A DNA stretch of 64,000 nucleotides, taken from NCBI RefSeq assembly GCF_004362865.1, contig NZ_SNYI01000002.1, positions 496,001 through 560,000 on the forward strand, given 5' to 3'. Positions 16,246 to 24,926 of the stretch are shown piece by piece; position 1 is the stretch's first letter; each line of letters opens with the position of its first letter. The position numbers were made by a program, and so were the translations under genes. Source of the stretch: Zeaxanthinibacter enoshimensis. Lineage in GTDB: Bacteria > Bacteroidota > Bacteroidia > Flavobacteriales > Flavobacteriaceae. The notes under the pieces are model-generated. The model was not told the origin of the DNA and made no database searches. It worked only from the letters and a program-made list of their open reading frames with translations.

Positions 16246-16962
16246 CTAGCGATATTCCGGGATATTAAAAGCCCAGCGTTTACCTTCTTCCCAAGCTTTC
16301 CCAGAATTCCCGTAAGCGGGAAACCCTCCATTGTCCTTGAGCATTTTTGCAAGGTGCATCAGGTTGTAGGTCATAAAGGTAGTATTCTTGTTAGTAAATT
16401 CATTTTTATGACCCCCTGATTCTTCATCCAGGTAACTCGGTCCTGGTCCAATAGCTCCTATCCAGCCCGCATCGGCCTGAGGGGGGATCGTATACCCAAT
16501 ATGCTGTAAGGCATATTGAATGCTCTTGGCACAATTCTTAACCCCGTCTTCATTCCCGGTAACAATGATGCCACCTACTTTTCCATAGTAAATATATTGC
16601 CCTTTTTCATTTTTCTGAGCAGACATGGCATATAACCTCTCGATTACTTTTGAGCAAACAGACGATCGTTCACCGAGCCAGATCGGAGTTCCAATGACCA
16701 GGATATCTGCATCGATAATGGTTTTAAATAAAGAGGGCCATTCATCCAGGTCAAAGCCCTGTTCAGTCATGTCGGGTTGAACCCCATATGGAATTTCATG
16801 ATCTACTGCTCGTATCACCTCAACCTCAACACCTTCAGTTTGCATAATTTCTATGGAAACATCCATCAAACCCTTAGTATGACTCTGCCTGGGCGATTTT
16901 TTTAATGTGCAATTCAGGAAAACTGCTTTGAGCCCCTGAAAATTGTTAACAGATTCTTTCAT
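16246..16962 (-). CDS. Flavodoxin-fold NAD(P)H-dependent FMN reductase family protein
   Basis: A 238-residue flavoprotein. The strand-loop FLNCTLKKSPRQSHTKGL is the FMN phosphate-binding region, followed by ADILVIGTPIWLGERSSVCS and GKVGGIIVTGNEDGVKNC, typical of the NADPH-dependent FMN reductase/flavodoxin family of the multimeric WrbA-like kind. The C-terminal part (KTxxxxMTYNLMHLAKML) is longer than in simple flavodoxins. It probably reduces quinones or nitro compounds. It precedes phhB by 24 nt. No clear promoter was identified. Confidence 0.85.
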   Translation of the reverse strand: MKESVNNFQGLKAVFLNCTLKKSPRQSHTKGLMDVSIEIMQTEGVEVEVIRAVDHEIPYGVQPDMTEQGFDLDEWPSLFKTIIDADILVIGTPIWLGERSSVCSKVIERLYAMSAQKNEKGQYIYYGKVGGIIVTGNEDGVKNCAKSIQYALQHIGYTIPPQADAGWIGAIGPGPSYLDEESGGHKNEFTNKNTTFMTYNLMHLAKMLKDNGGFPAYGNSGKAWEEGKRWAFNIPEYR

Positions 16963-17049
16963 CTTACTTATTTAAGATTTATAAAATAGCAAAATATGAG
17001 GCATTTATGAAGTCATATCTATTTTATTACCAGCCCGATTAAATGCTGA

Positions 17050-17871
17050 TCACTTCAACACATGGTGGTCAATGATATCCTGGAAAGAAGTCTGCAAGTT
17101 AGCTGGTAACAGGTGATCTTTGGGGAGGACAGCTAAGTATCGTTCTTCGTTAGAAGTATAGACCCGTTTATAAATAGGGTTAAAACTCCCGATGCGTTCT
17201 ACGATCTCTCGTATAAAGTCATCGTGGTGAACCAGGTCCTTGCTGCCAAGGTGGTAGATTCCTCCCAGGTCCTGGTTGATCAGGTAGTGCACCTGTTGGG
17301 TGAGCCGGTCATCGTTGGTCACATTGATCACCAGGTTTGGAAACACTTCTATGGGTTCATTTCCCCAGATAAATGATTTCATTTCTTTAACCCGGGGGGA
17401 TGTGTTTCCAAAGACCATAGGCACCCGGAGGATACCATATTTGGAAACAGGTAACCGCATTAGCATATTCTCTATCTTGATCTTGAACCGGCCGTAAATA
17501 CTGTCAGAGAAGGTCTTGTCGTATTCATAAGAGGGAAATTTCCTGTAAGCGTCGAACACGTTAGCCGAGGAGATAAAATACAGGCGGCAGTCATTCTCAG
17601 AGACATATTCTACCATATGCTGGTGAGCGAGTACCTGGGCGGGAAAATTACCTCTCAGGGCAGATATGATCACATGCGGCCTGAGTTTTTGTAATAACTG
17701 AACCACATCATCCTCATCCAGGTCGTATCGAAAGAATTGCTTATTGTCTTCAAAGGACCGGCGGGCATTACAGTAGGTGCCGTAAGTATCAAAATAAGGG
17801 CACAGCTCCTTGTACAGGGCGTTCCCTATAAATCCACTGGCACCTAATATGAGAATTCTTTTTTTTTCCAA
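17050..17871 (-). CDS. NAD-dependent epimerase/reductase of the RmlD/SDR-extended type
   Basis: A 273-residue extended SDR with the Rossmann motif LGASGFIGNALY near the N-terminus and the catalytic YGRFK (YxxxK), preceded by ISSANVFD. It resembles dTDP-4-dehydrorhamnose reductase-type enzymes, so a sugar-nucleotide reductase role is likely but the substrate is unknown. No ATG is available: the frame begins with TTG at 17871, two codons after the in-frame stop of glsA (TGA, GAC, TTG). A run of nine A residues begins within codon 2, which could affect expression by slippage. It is probably translated by coupling to glsA. Confidence 0.8.
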   Translation of the reverse strand: MEKKRILILGASGFIGNALYKELCPYFDTYGTYCNARRSFEDNKQFFRYDLDEDDVVQLLQKLRPHVIISALRGNFPAQVLAHQHMVEYVSENDCRLYFISSANVFDAYRKFPSYEYDKTFSDSIYGRFKIKIENMLMRLPVSKYGILRVPMVFGNTSPRVKEMKSFIWGNEPIEVFPNLVINVTNDDRLTQQVHYLINQDLGGIYHLGSKDLVHHDDFIREIVERIGSFNPIYKRVYTSNEERYLAVLPKDHLLPANLQTSFQDIIDHHVLK

Positions 17872-17874
17872 GTC

Positions 17875-18789
17875 TCAGAATATACTTAATCCGGTATTGG
17901 TGGTCAGTTTTTCAAGGGCGATCATCCCCAGTCTTGAGTTTCCTTTTTCATTCAATCCAGGGGACCAGGTGGCCACACAGAATTCGTTCGGAAGTAGGGC
18001 AACAATGCCGCCACCGACACCACTTTTCCCCGGCAGACCGATCTCGAATGCAAATTCCCCGGCTTCATCATAAAAGCCACAGGTTAGCATTATAGCGTTC
18101 ATTCGTTTTACCTGTGGGATGGTCAGGTATTGGTTTCCTCTAAGGCATTTCCCCAAGTTCATCAGGGGGTAGAATGCATGGGATAATTGCCGGCAAGACA
18201 TTTCTATGGCGCAAAGATCAAAATACAGGTCCAGTACTTCACCTACGGTGTTGTGGAGGTTCCCGAATGATTTTATCAGGTTTGCAGCGGCATAATTCCT
18301 GAACCCGGTTGCTTTTTCAGAACGTGCTACATCCAGGTTGTAATTGATCGTCGGGTCGTTGGCTATTTCCCGGATATACTGCAGGATCTCTTCCCTGGGA
18401 TTGTCCAGCTCTGTCATGAGGACATCGCAGATTACTATTGCCCCCGCATTGATCAGTGGATTTCTTGGAATCCCGTTCTCATTCTCTAAAAGTGACAGAT
18501 CATTGAACGGGTCTCCTGAAGGTTCCACGTCTACCCGTTGCCATAGCTCCTCGCCTTTAATTGCGAAGGCCATAGCCAGGCTAAGTACTTTAGAAATACT
18601 TTGTATGGAGAAACGCTCTTCCCCATCCCCGGTTATATGTGTTTTGCCATACTGATCTACCAGTGCCATTCCGAACTTATCAATTGGTACTTTCGCCAGT
18701 TCCGGGATATAGGTTGCTACAGTTCCTTTGTCTTCTATCACCGTTACCTCTGTCCTGATATGTTCTATAACTTTCTGGAAATCAATCAT
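17875..18789 (-). CDS. glsA: Glutaminase A
   Basis: A 304-residue serine-type glutaminase hydrolysing glutamine to glutamate and ammonia, related to beta-lactamase-fold enzymes. The catalytic SxxK is SISK in RFSIQSISKVLSLAMAF, with PLINAGAI, NYAAANLI and GKSGVGGGIVALLPN as further family segments. Length is standard. Its ATG overlaps the gcvT stop (ATGA at 18789), and its own stop is followed after one codon by the TTG of the epimerase, so the three genes look translationally coupled. Confidence 0.95.
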   Translation of the reverse strand: MIDFQKVIEHIRTEVTVIEDKGTVATYIPELAKVPIDKFGMALVDQYGKTHITGDGEERFSIQSISKVLSLAMAFAIKGEELWQRVDVEPSGDPFNDLSLLENENGIPRNPLINAGAIVICDVLMTELDNPREEILQYIREIANDPTINYNLDVARSEKATGFRNYAAANLIKSFGNLHNTVGEVLDLYFDLCAIEMSCRQLSHAFYPLMNLGKCLRGNQYLTIPQVKRMNAIMLTCGFYDEAGEFAFEIGLPGKSGVGGGIVALLPNEFCVATWSPGLNEKGNSRLGMIALEKLTTNTGLSIF

Positions 18790-19874
18790 CAGGGCTTGTA
18801 GAATGGTAGTTTTACAATGGTGATCGGTAGGCTGTTCTTCCGGATCCTGATCTGTAGTTCGGTACCCGGCTTAGCATGTTCTACGGGTACATACCCCAGT
18901 CCGATACCCTTTCCAAGGGAAGGGGACATGGTTCCGGAGGTTACTTCTCCTATCACTTTTCCCTCCTGGTCCAGTAATTCGTAACCCTGTCTTGGGATTC
19001 CCCGCTCATTTAATTCGAATGCCACCAATTTACGGCTGACACCATTTTCTTTTTGTTCTTTGAGGGCTTCACTGTTTACGAAATCCTTTGTGAATTTAGT
19101 GATCCAGCCAAGACCCGCTTCCAGGGGCGAGGTAGTATCATTTATATCATTACCATAAAGGCAGTATCCCATTTCCAGTCTCAGGGTATCTCTTGCGGCC
19201 AGGCCGATGGGTTTAATTCCGAATTCCGCCCCAGCTTCCAGTACCTTGTCCCAAACCTGTTCTACTTCTTCGTTTTTACAGTAAATTTCAAAGCCACCCG
19301 ACCCGGTGTAACCGGTAGCTGAGATGATCACATTTTCTATCCCGGCAAAATCAGCTACTTCAAAATTATAGAAAGCAATAGCAGAAAGATCGATAGAACT
19401 CAGGCTTTGCATGGCTTCCACCGCCTTTGGGCCCTGTATCGCGAGCAGGGAGTAGTTATCGGAGAGATCCCGCATCTCGGCCCCTATCGCCGCATTGTAC
19501 TTACTGATATGATCCCAGTCTTTCTGAATATTGGAAGCATTGACTACCAGGAGGTAGGTTTCGTCTTTGACCCGGTAAATGATCAGGTCGTCCACAATAC
19601 CACCGGTTTCATTGGGCATACAGCTGTACTGCGCTTTCCCGATAGTTAACTTGGAGGCATCATTGCTGCTGATCTTCTGGATCAGTTCCAGTGCTTTTGG
19701 CCCTTCGACCAGGAATTCCCCCATATGTGAAACATCAAAAACCCCGACAGCATTGCGAACCGTTTCGTGTTCTGCATTAACTCCTTCATATGAAACAGGC
19801 ATGGAATAGCCTGCAAATGGAACCATTTTCGCGCCGAGGGCCTGGTGTTTTGCGTGTAAAGCGGTACTCTTCAT
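18789..19874 (-). CDS. gcvT: Aminomethyltransferase (glycine cleavage T-protein)
   Basis: A 361-residue T-protein that transfers the methylene group of glycine-derived aminomethyl-lipoate to tetrahydrofolate. It starts [20 protein letters not shown] and has [47 protein letters not shown] and [17 protein letters not shown], all typical of GcvT. It lies alone, away from gcvP and gcvH, as in many Bacteroidota. A -7 box TACATTTG is at 19897-19904 on the minus strand. It overlaps glsA by one base. Confidence 0.96.
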   Translation of the reverse strand: MKSTALHAKHQALGAKMVPFAGYSMPVSYEGVNAEHETVRNAVGVFDVSHMGEFLVEGPKALELIQKISSNDASKLTIGKAQYSCMPNETGGIVDDLIIYRVKDETYLLVVNASNIQKDWDHISKYNAAIGAEMRDLSDNYSLLAIQGPKAVEAMQSLSSIDLSAIAFYNFEVADFAGIENVIISATGYTGSGGFEIYCKNEEVEQVWDKVLEAGAEFGIKPIGLAARDTLRLEMGYCLYGNDINDTTSPLEAGLGWITKFTKDFVNSEALKEQKENGVSRKLVAFELNERGIPRQGYELLDQEGKVIGEVTSGTMSPSLGKGIGLGYVPVEHAKPGTELQIRIRKNSLPITIVKLPFYKP

Positions 19875-19896
19875 TTCTATCCGTTTTTTTACAGCG

Positions 19897-19904
19897 CAAA
19901 TGTA
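19897..19904 (-). promoter_or_regulatory. -7 promoter element for the gcvT-glsA-epimerase run
   Basis: TACATTTG on the minus strand predicts transcription from about 19892, 18 nt before the gcvT ATG. No -33 TTTG is apparent at the right distance. The leader is too short to hold a glycine riboswitch. Confidence 0.45.
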
Positions 19905-19963
19905 TTGAAAATATAACGGAAGCCAGTGAAGGTGGTTATTGCTTTTTTATGCGGAGACGGGCA

Positions 19964-21262
19964 TCAGTTTACCGATAAGAGGTAAGACCGTAATTCTTCG
20001 TAAGTCTTAACAGGGATAGAGGTTTTGTCTTTATCCAGGACTGCTTTGATCTGTTTCGGTACCTCTAATTCAGTATTCAAGGTGTCTTCCACAACATCCC
20101 GGAACTTTATAGGATGGGCTGTTTCCAGGAAAATACCAAAGCATTCGGGATTGGATTCCTGGTATTTCTTAAGGCCAAGGTAACCCACAGCCCCGTGGGG
20201 ATCGGCAATATAACCGGTACGTTGGTACAGGTCGGCCATAGCTTCCCTGGTCATCTGGTCTGTAAACGAGTACGAGGAGAAAGTACTTGCCAGGTTGGGG
20301 AGTTGATCGTTATAGAGGTGAAGAATACGGACAAAATTACTTGGATCTCCAACGTCCATGGCGTTAGAAATGGTAGGGGAGGAGGGTTTTGGCTCGTATT
20401 GCCCGGATTCCATAAATTGGGGAACGGTATCATTGATGTTGGTGGCAGCCACAAAATGGCTCACCGGCAGCCCCAGCCGCTGTGCGACCATACCGGCACA
20501 AATATTACCAAAATTTCCGCTGGGAACTGCGAATACAAGTTGCTGCCTTTTATCCTGCATCATTTTATAAGCAAGAAAATAATAGATCATTTGCGGGAGC
20601 CAACGTGCCACATTAATTGAATTAGCCGACGTCAGGCGAACGCGACCTTCAAGTTCATCGTCCAGGAAGGCTGATTTGACCATGGCCTGGCAATCATCAA
20701 AAGTGCCATCCACTTCAAGAGCAGTTATATTATTACCCAGGGTCGTTAATTGCCTTTCCTGTATATCACTTACTTTACCGCTGGGATAAAGGATAACCAC
20801 CTTGACCCCTTCCACACCCAGGAAGCCATTAGCCACTGCTCCCCCGGTATCTCCTGATGTAGCTACCAGTACCGTTACTTCTTGATTGTTGTCTTGTGAA
20901 AAATAACCCAGGCAATGGGCCATAAAGCGCGCTCCTACATCCTTAAAAGCCATGGTGGGCCCGTGGTAAAGTTCCAGTGCCGCAACCCCTTTTTCAATGT
21001 GCACGAGTGGAAAATCAAAATCGAGTGTCTTTGCAAGGATCTCCCTGAGAATTTTTTCAGGAATCTCTGGCGAGACAAACTGGCGCATTGCTCTGAATGC
21101 AATTTCCTCGTTACTCAGGGTGTTGATATCCCTGAAAAAACTGGAACGCAGGGGGCGGATGTGCTCCGGGAAATACAAACCCCGGTCAGGGGCGATCCCT
21201 CGGATCACTGCTTCCTTAAAGCTGACTTCGATGCTATTTCTCTCTAGACTGTAATAATTCAT
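19964..21262 (-). CDS. thrC: Threonine synthase
   Basis: A 432-residue PLP enzyme converting O-phosphohomoserine to threonine. The N-terminal segment MNYYSLERNS leads to PDRGLYFPEHI, the PLP lysine lies in TMAFKDVGARF, and the phosphate-binding SGNFGNICAGM and SGDTGGAVANGF segments are clear. Last gene of the thrABC operon, 9 nt after thrB. It is of the E. coli ThrC class (long N-terminal domain) rather than the short Bacillus class. Confidence 0.97.
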   Translation of the reverse strand: MNYYSLERNSIEVSFKEAVIRGIAPDRGLYFPEHIRPLRSSFFRDINTLSNEEIAFRAMRQFVSPEIPEKILREILAKTLDFDFPLVHIEKGVAALELYHGPTMAFKDVGARFMAHCLGYFSQDNNQEVTVLVATSGDTGGAVANGFLGVEGVKVVILYPSGKVSDIQERQLTTLGNNITALEVDGTFDDCQAMVKSAFLDDELEGRVRLTSANSINVARWLPQMIYYFLAYKMMQDKRQQLVFAVPSGNFGNICAGMVAQRLGLPVSHFVAATNINDTVPQFMESGQYEPKPSSPTISNAMDVGDPSNFVRILHLYNDQLPNLASTFSSYSFTDQMTREAMADLYQRTGYIADPHGAVGYLGLKKYQESNPECFGIFLETAHPIKFRDVVEDTLNTELEVPKQIKAVLDKDKTSIPVKTYEELRSYLLSVN

Positions 21263-21271
21263 TTTTTCTGC

Positions 21272-22216
21272 TTAATTGAAATTGGCTTCAGAAGGAGATG
21301 CTACCCTAACCCCGCTTTTACCAATCTCTGACACATGGAGATCGTAAGCTATTCCGAGTTTGTCATATACTGTTTTCATGGCGGCCGCCACTTCCTTTGC
21401 TGTAGCAAGGCTTCTGCTCAGTGCATAGACCGAAGGTCCGGAACCCGAGATCCCGCAACCCAGGGCTCCCGCTTCCAGGGAATGCTTTTTCAGGGCGTCA
21501 AAACCCGGAATCAATATGGAACGGATAGGTTCCACGATGTGATCCTCCAGGGACCTGCCGATCAGATCGTAATCCTGGGTATAAAGACCGGCGATCAACC
21601 CGCCGAGATTTCCCCACTGTTTGATTCCATCTTCCAGGGAGATCGTGGTTTTCAGGATCTTACGGGAATCCGAGGTTTTGATCTCGATCTGTGGATGGAT
21701 CACCGTAGCCACGAGTTCCCCTGGGGGAGAAATATGGATGATATCCAGTGGATTATAACTCCTGATCAGGGTAAAACCACCGAATAATGCAGGAGCAACA
21801 TTATCTGCATGGGCTACCCCGCTGGCGAGGCGCTCTCCTTCCATTGCAAACTCAACAAGTTGTCTGCGGGTAAAAGGTTTGCCCAACAATTCGTTCATGG
21901 CCCAGACCGCACCCGCAGAACTGGCAGCGCTGCTGCCAATACCACTACCTGCCTTAATTTTCTTGTCGATGCTGATACTGAAACCTCCATTATAATCAGC
22001 CTGCTGCAGTAAGGCCATCCCGGCAACCCCGGCTACATTCCTGTGAGCTTCTTTGGGCAAATCCTGCCCGGTCACTTCAAGGATCTCGATCCCTTTCTCC
22101 TGCTGTTTTTTTACGGTCATCAGGTCTCCGACCGTGTCGAGAGCCAACCCGAGGACATCAAAACCGCAGGAAATATTGGCGATGGTTGCAGGGCAAAATA
22201 CTTTGATCGAATCCAT
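21272..22216 (-). CDS. thrB: Homoserine kinase
   Basis: A 314-residue GHMP kinase phosphorylating homoserine. The ATP-binding loop is AGSGIGSSAASSAGAVWAMN, with PATIANISCGFDVLGLAL at the N-terminus and GCGISGSGPSVYAL near the C-terminus. It is 3 nt from thrA and 9 nt from thrC and so belongs to one operon controlled by the thr leader. Confidence 0.97.
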   Translation of the reverse strand: MDSIKVFCPATIANISCGFDVLGLALDTVGDLMTVKKQQEKGIEILEVTGQDLPKEAHRNVAGVAGMALLQQADYNGGFSISIDKKIKAGSGIGSSAASSAGAVWAMNELLGKPFTRRQLVEFAMEGERLASGVAHADNVAPALFGGFTLIRSYNPLDIIHISPPGELVATVIHPQIEIKTSDSRKILKTTISLEDGIKQWGNLGGLIAGLYTQDYDLIGRSLEDHIVEPIRSILIPGFDALKKHSLEAGALGCGISGSGPSVYALSRSLATAKEVAAAMKTVYDKLGIAYDLHVSEIGKSGVRVASPSEANFN

Positions 22217-22219
22217 GGG

Positions 22220-24664
22220 TTAAAAATTACCAATTCTGATGATATCAGCAAAGATACCTGAGGCTGTTACAGCAGCCCCGGCCCCGGCTCCTTTGATGAT
22301 CAATGGCTGACGGGGGTAGCGTTCGGTATAAAAGAGTACAATATTGTCGCTTCCTTCCAGGTTATAAAAATCGTGACCCCTTGGAATTTTATGCAAGCCC
22401 ACGTTCGCCTGACCATCGGCAAACTCGGCCACGTACTTTAATTTGCAATCTTCCTCTGCAGCTTCTTTATACAGCTGCTGGAAGGCAGGTTCATGTTTCT
22501 CCAAGGTATTAAAAAATGCATCGTTATCCTTAGTTTCCAGGCTTTCTTCCGGTAAGAAGGATTTGTTTTCAATGGCATCAATATCCAGTTGATAGCCACT
22601 TTCCCTGGCCAGTATCAGGATCTTCCGCATCACATCAATACCGCTGAGGTCTATTTTAGGGTCAGGTTCTGTATAGCCTTCCTCCTGTGCCTGTTTCACC
22701 ACTTCGTAGAATGTAGTATTGTCGTTAAAATTGTTCCAGACGAAATTCAGGCTGCCTGAAAGTACTGCCTGTATCTTATGTACCCGGTCCCCGGAGGCAA
22801 TCAGGTGTTTCAAGGTATCCAGTATGGGCAGCCCTGCCCCTACATTGGTTTCGAACAGGAAGGGGGCATTGTATTCCCTGGCGAGTCGCTTGAGTTTCCT
22901 GTAATTCTCGTAGTCCGATGAGCACGCGATCTTATTGCAGGTGACCACGGATATACTCTGAAGGAGAAAGGATTCATACATCGCAGCAACATCCTCGCTT
23001 GCCGTGTTATCCACAAAAATGCTGTTGCGGTAATTCAGTTTCCGGATCTGGGCCAGGAATTGGTCCGCATTGGCTGGTTGCCCCTTGCTAAGCACCTGTT
23101 CCCAGTCGGTAAGGGGAATACCGTTTTCATCAAAGGCCATGGTTCTGCTGTTAGAGATACCTACGACCCGGATATTGAGCTTCAGGTTTTCCTTGAGGTA
23201 TTTCTTTTGTTGCTGTACCTGGTTGAGGAATTTTGAACCTACGTTCCCAACCCCCATTACGAACAGGTTCAGCTGTTTTACCTGTTCCTCGAAAAAGGCT
23301 TCATGAAGGGTGTTAAGTGCTTTCTTTACATCTTCCTGTACGATAACGGCAGAGATGTTACGTTCGGAGGCACCCTGGGCAATGGCTCGTATGTTTACGT
23401 TATTCTTTCCGAGGGAACTGAACATTTTTCCGCTCAGCCCCTGGTGACTTTTCATATTGTCCCCGACCAGGGCAATAATGGCAAGGCCTTTTTCGGCCAG
23501 CACAGGCTTCAGCTTCCTGCTCTCAATTTCATAAGCAAATGCTTCATTCACTACGGTGACAGCAAGATCTGCATCCTGTTCCGCAATACCCACGCAGATA
23601 GAATGTTCTGAAGATGCCTGGGTGATCATGACCACGCTGATTTCGGCCAGGGAGAGCACTTCGAAAAATCGTTTGGAAATACCCGGAATACCTATCATGC
23701 CGGGCCCTTCAAGGCTTACCAGCGCAATGCCGCCTATGTTACTGATACCCCTTACTGTCTTTCCTTTGCCGTTCTCACTCCTGGTCACCAGGGTTCCGGG
23801 GGAATCGGGTTGGAACGTATTTTTGATGCGGATCGGGATATTTTTAGATAAGACAGGCTGAATGGTTGGGGGGTAAAGAACTTTGGCGCCAAAATGAGAT
23901 AACTCCATCGCTTCCTCGTAAGAAATATGCTCAATGGCCTTGGCCTGTTTTACCAGCTTTGGATTTGCTGTATACATTCCGCTGACATCGGTCCATATTT
24001 CCAGTTCTTCCGCCTCTACAGCCGCTGCGATCACCGCTGCGGTATAATCAGAACCGCCCCTTCCCAAGGTGGTCGAATTACCGTTGCTGGAGGAAGCGAT
24101 AAATCCCGGCAGGACATTCACCTGGGTGTTGTTATGTTCAAAATAGTCCCTGATATTGGCATTGGTTTCCTCAAAGCGCACGGCAGCTTTCCCGAACACC
24201 TCGTTAGTAATGATCAGTTCCCTGCTATCTTTAAAGCAGGCATCCAGGCCATCGGCATTCAGGAACTGGCTGATAATAAAGGAAGACAGTAATTCACCGT
24301 AACTGACAACCTTGTCAAGGAGGCGCGGGGTGGTCTCCCCGATCAGGAAAGCGCCCTCAACTAAAGTTTCCAGTATATTCAGCTCACTTTTAACCTTGCT
24401 TAGTGCAGCGCTTTGCTGGTCAACGGGCAGTAATTCCCGGATACATGTAAGATGCCTGTTTTCAATCTCTTTCAGGATCTTTTTATACTCCGGATCCTGT
24501 TCAGACGCCAGCGTGGCCATCGTTAACAAAAGATCGGTTATTCCTCCCATGGCAGAAACCACCACTGCGACACGGGTGCCGGTAATATTACCTACTATAG
24601 ATCTGACACGTCTAATTTCCTGGGAACTGGCGACGGAAGTACCGCCAAATTTTAATACTTTCAT
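22220..24664 (-). CDS. thrA: Bifunctional aspartokinase I / homoserine dehydrogenase I
   Basis: An 814-residue fusion. Residues 1 to about 290 form aspartokinase (MKVLKFGGTSVASS, TTLGRGGSDYTAAVIAAA), about 305-455 carry paired ACT regulatory domains (VSLEGPGMIGIPGI, NIRAIAQGASERNIS), and about 465-814 form homoserine dehydrogenase (GVGNVGSKFLNQV, SGSLNFVWNNF, DLSGIDVMRKILILARE). It commits aspartate to threonine and methionine synthesis and is usually feedback-inhibited by threonine through the ACT domains. It is the first structural gene after the candidate leader peptide at 24731-24823. Confidence 0.97.
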   Translation of the reverse strand: MKVLKFGGTSVASSQEIRRVRSIVGNITGTRVAVVVSAMGGITDLLLTMATLASEQDPEYKKILKEIENRHLTCIRELLPVDQQSAALSKVKSELNILETLVEGAFLIGETTPRLLDKVVSYGELLSSFIISQFLNADGLDACFKDSRELIITNEVFGKAAVRFEETNANIRDYFEHNNTQVNVLPGFIASSSNGNSTTLGRGGSDYTAAVIAAAVEAEELEIWTDVSGMYTANPKLVKQAKAIEHISYEEAMELSHFGAKVLYPPTIQPVLSKNIPIRIKNTFQPDSPGTLVTRSENGKGKTVRGISNIGGIALVSLEGPGMIGIPGISKRFFEVLSLAEISVVMITQASSEHSICVGIAEQDADLAVTVVNEAFAYEIESRKLKPVLAEKGLAIIALVGDNMKSHQGLSGKMFSSLGKNNVNIRAIAQGASERNISAVIVQEDVKKALNTLHEAFFEEQVKQLNLFVMGVGNVGSKFLNQVQQQKKYLKENLKLNIRVVGISNSRTMAFDENGIPLTDWEQVLSKGQPANADQFLAQIRKLNYRNSIFVDNTASEDVAAMYESFLLQSISVVTCNKIACSSDYENYRKLKRLAREYNAPFLFETNVGAGLPILDTLKHLIASGDRVHKIQAVLSGSLNFVWNNFNDNTTFYEVVKQAQEEGYTEPDPKIDLSGIDVMRKILILARESGYQLDIDAIENKSFLPEESLETKDNDAFFNTLEKHEPAFQQLYKEAAEEDCKLKYVAEFADGQANVGLHKIPRGHDFYNLEGSDNIVLFYTERYPRQPLIIKGAGAGAAVTASGIFADIIRIGNF

Positions 24665-24730
24665 GTTAATGAGAATTTGTTTGCTTATACAATGGCAAAG
24701 GGAATGCAGGGACGGAAGTGAAATAGTGTA

Positions 24731-24823
24731 TTACCCCCAAGGGGTGGTAGTATTGCCTGTAAGCATTACGTAGCCAATACGCGGACGCGTAAAAGAAATC
24801 AAAGAAGGTTGATCCTGGTTCAT
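24731..24823 (-). CDS. Candidate thr operon leader peptide (attenuator)
   Basis: On the minus strand an ATG at 24823, about 15 nt after the predicted transcription start, opens a 30-codon frame ending TAA at 24731. The C-terminus reads MLTGNTTTPWG, with Thr at positions 12, 22 and 25-27. The last Thr codon begins at the foot of the stem ACCCC/GGGGT (24733-24745). Two mutually exclusive stems are visible in the leader: AGCCAA (24825-24830) with TTGGCT (24772-24777), and GTATTG (24775-24780) with CAATAC (24750-24755). This is the layout of a ribosome-mediated attenuator. The hairpin is short and has no long U run, so the exact terminator is uncertain. The 66 nt between the leader stop and thrA hold no other gene. 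Confidence 0.6.
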   Translation of the reverse strand: MNQDQPSLISFTRPRIGYVMLTGNTTTPWG

Positions 24824-24842
24824 CTTGGCTGTACTTAGATAC

Positions 24843-24873
24843 CAAATGTAGTATTTTTGAGAGCCTTAGCAAA
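24843..24873 (-). promoter_or_regulatory. thrABC promoter
   Basis: Minus strand: TTTG at 24870-24873, 19-nt spacer, TACATTTG at 24843-24850, a textbook Bacteroidota promoter with start near 24838. Two plus-strand boxes of the form TATTTTTG (24852-24859 and 24884-24891) overlap it and could serve the divergent nnr gene, so the two transcription units share about 50 bp of control region. Confidence 0.65.
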
Positions 24874-24926
24874 TGTTGGTCACTATTTTTGCCAAGTCGG
24901 CAACAAAGCTTAATTATTTTTAAAGA

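Noticed and set aside
19875-19963. Glycine riboswitch before gcvT
   Set aside because: The leader implied by the -7 box is only about 18 nt and no GG-rich fold is seen.
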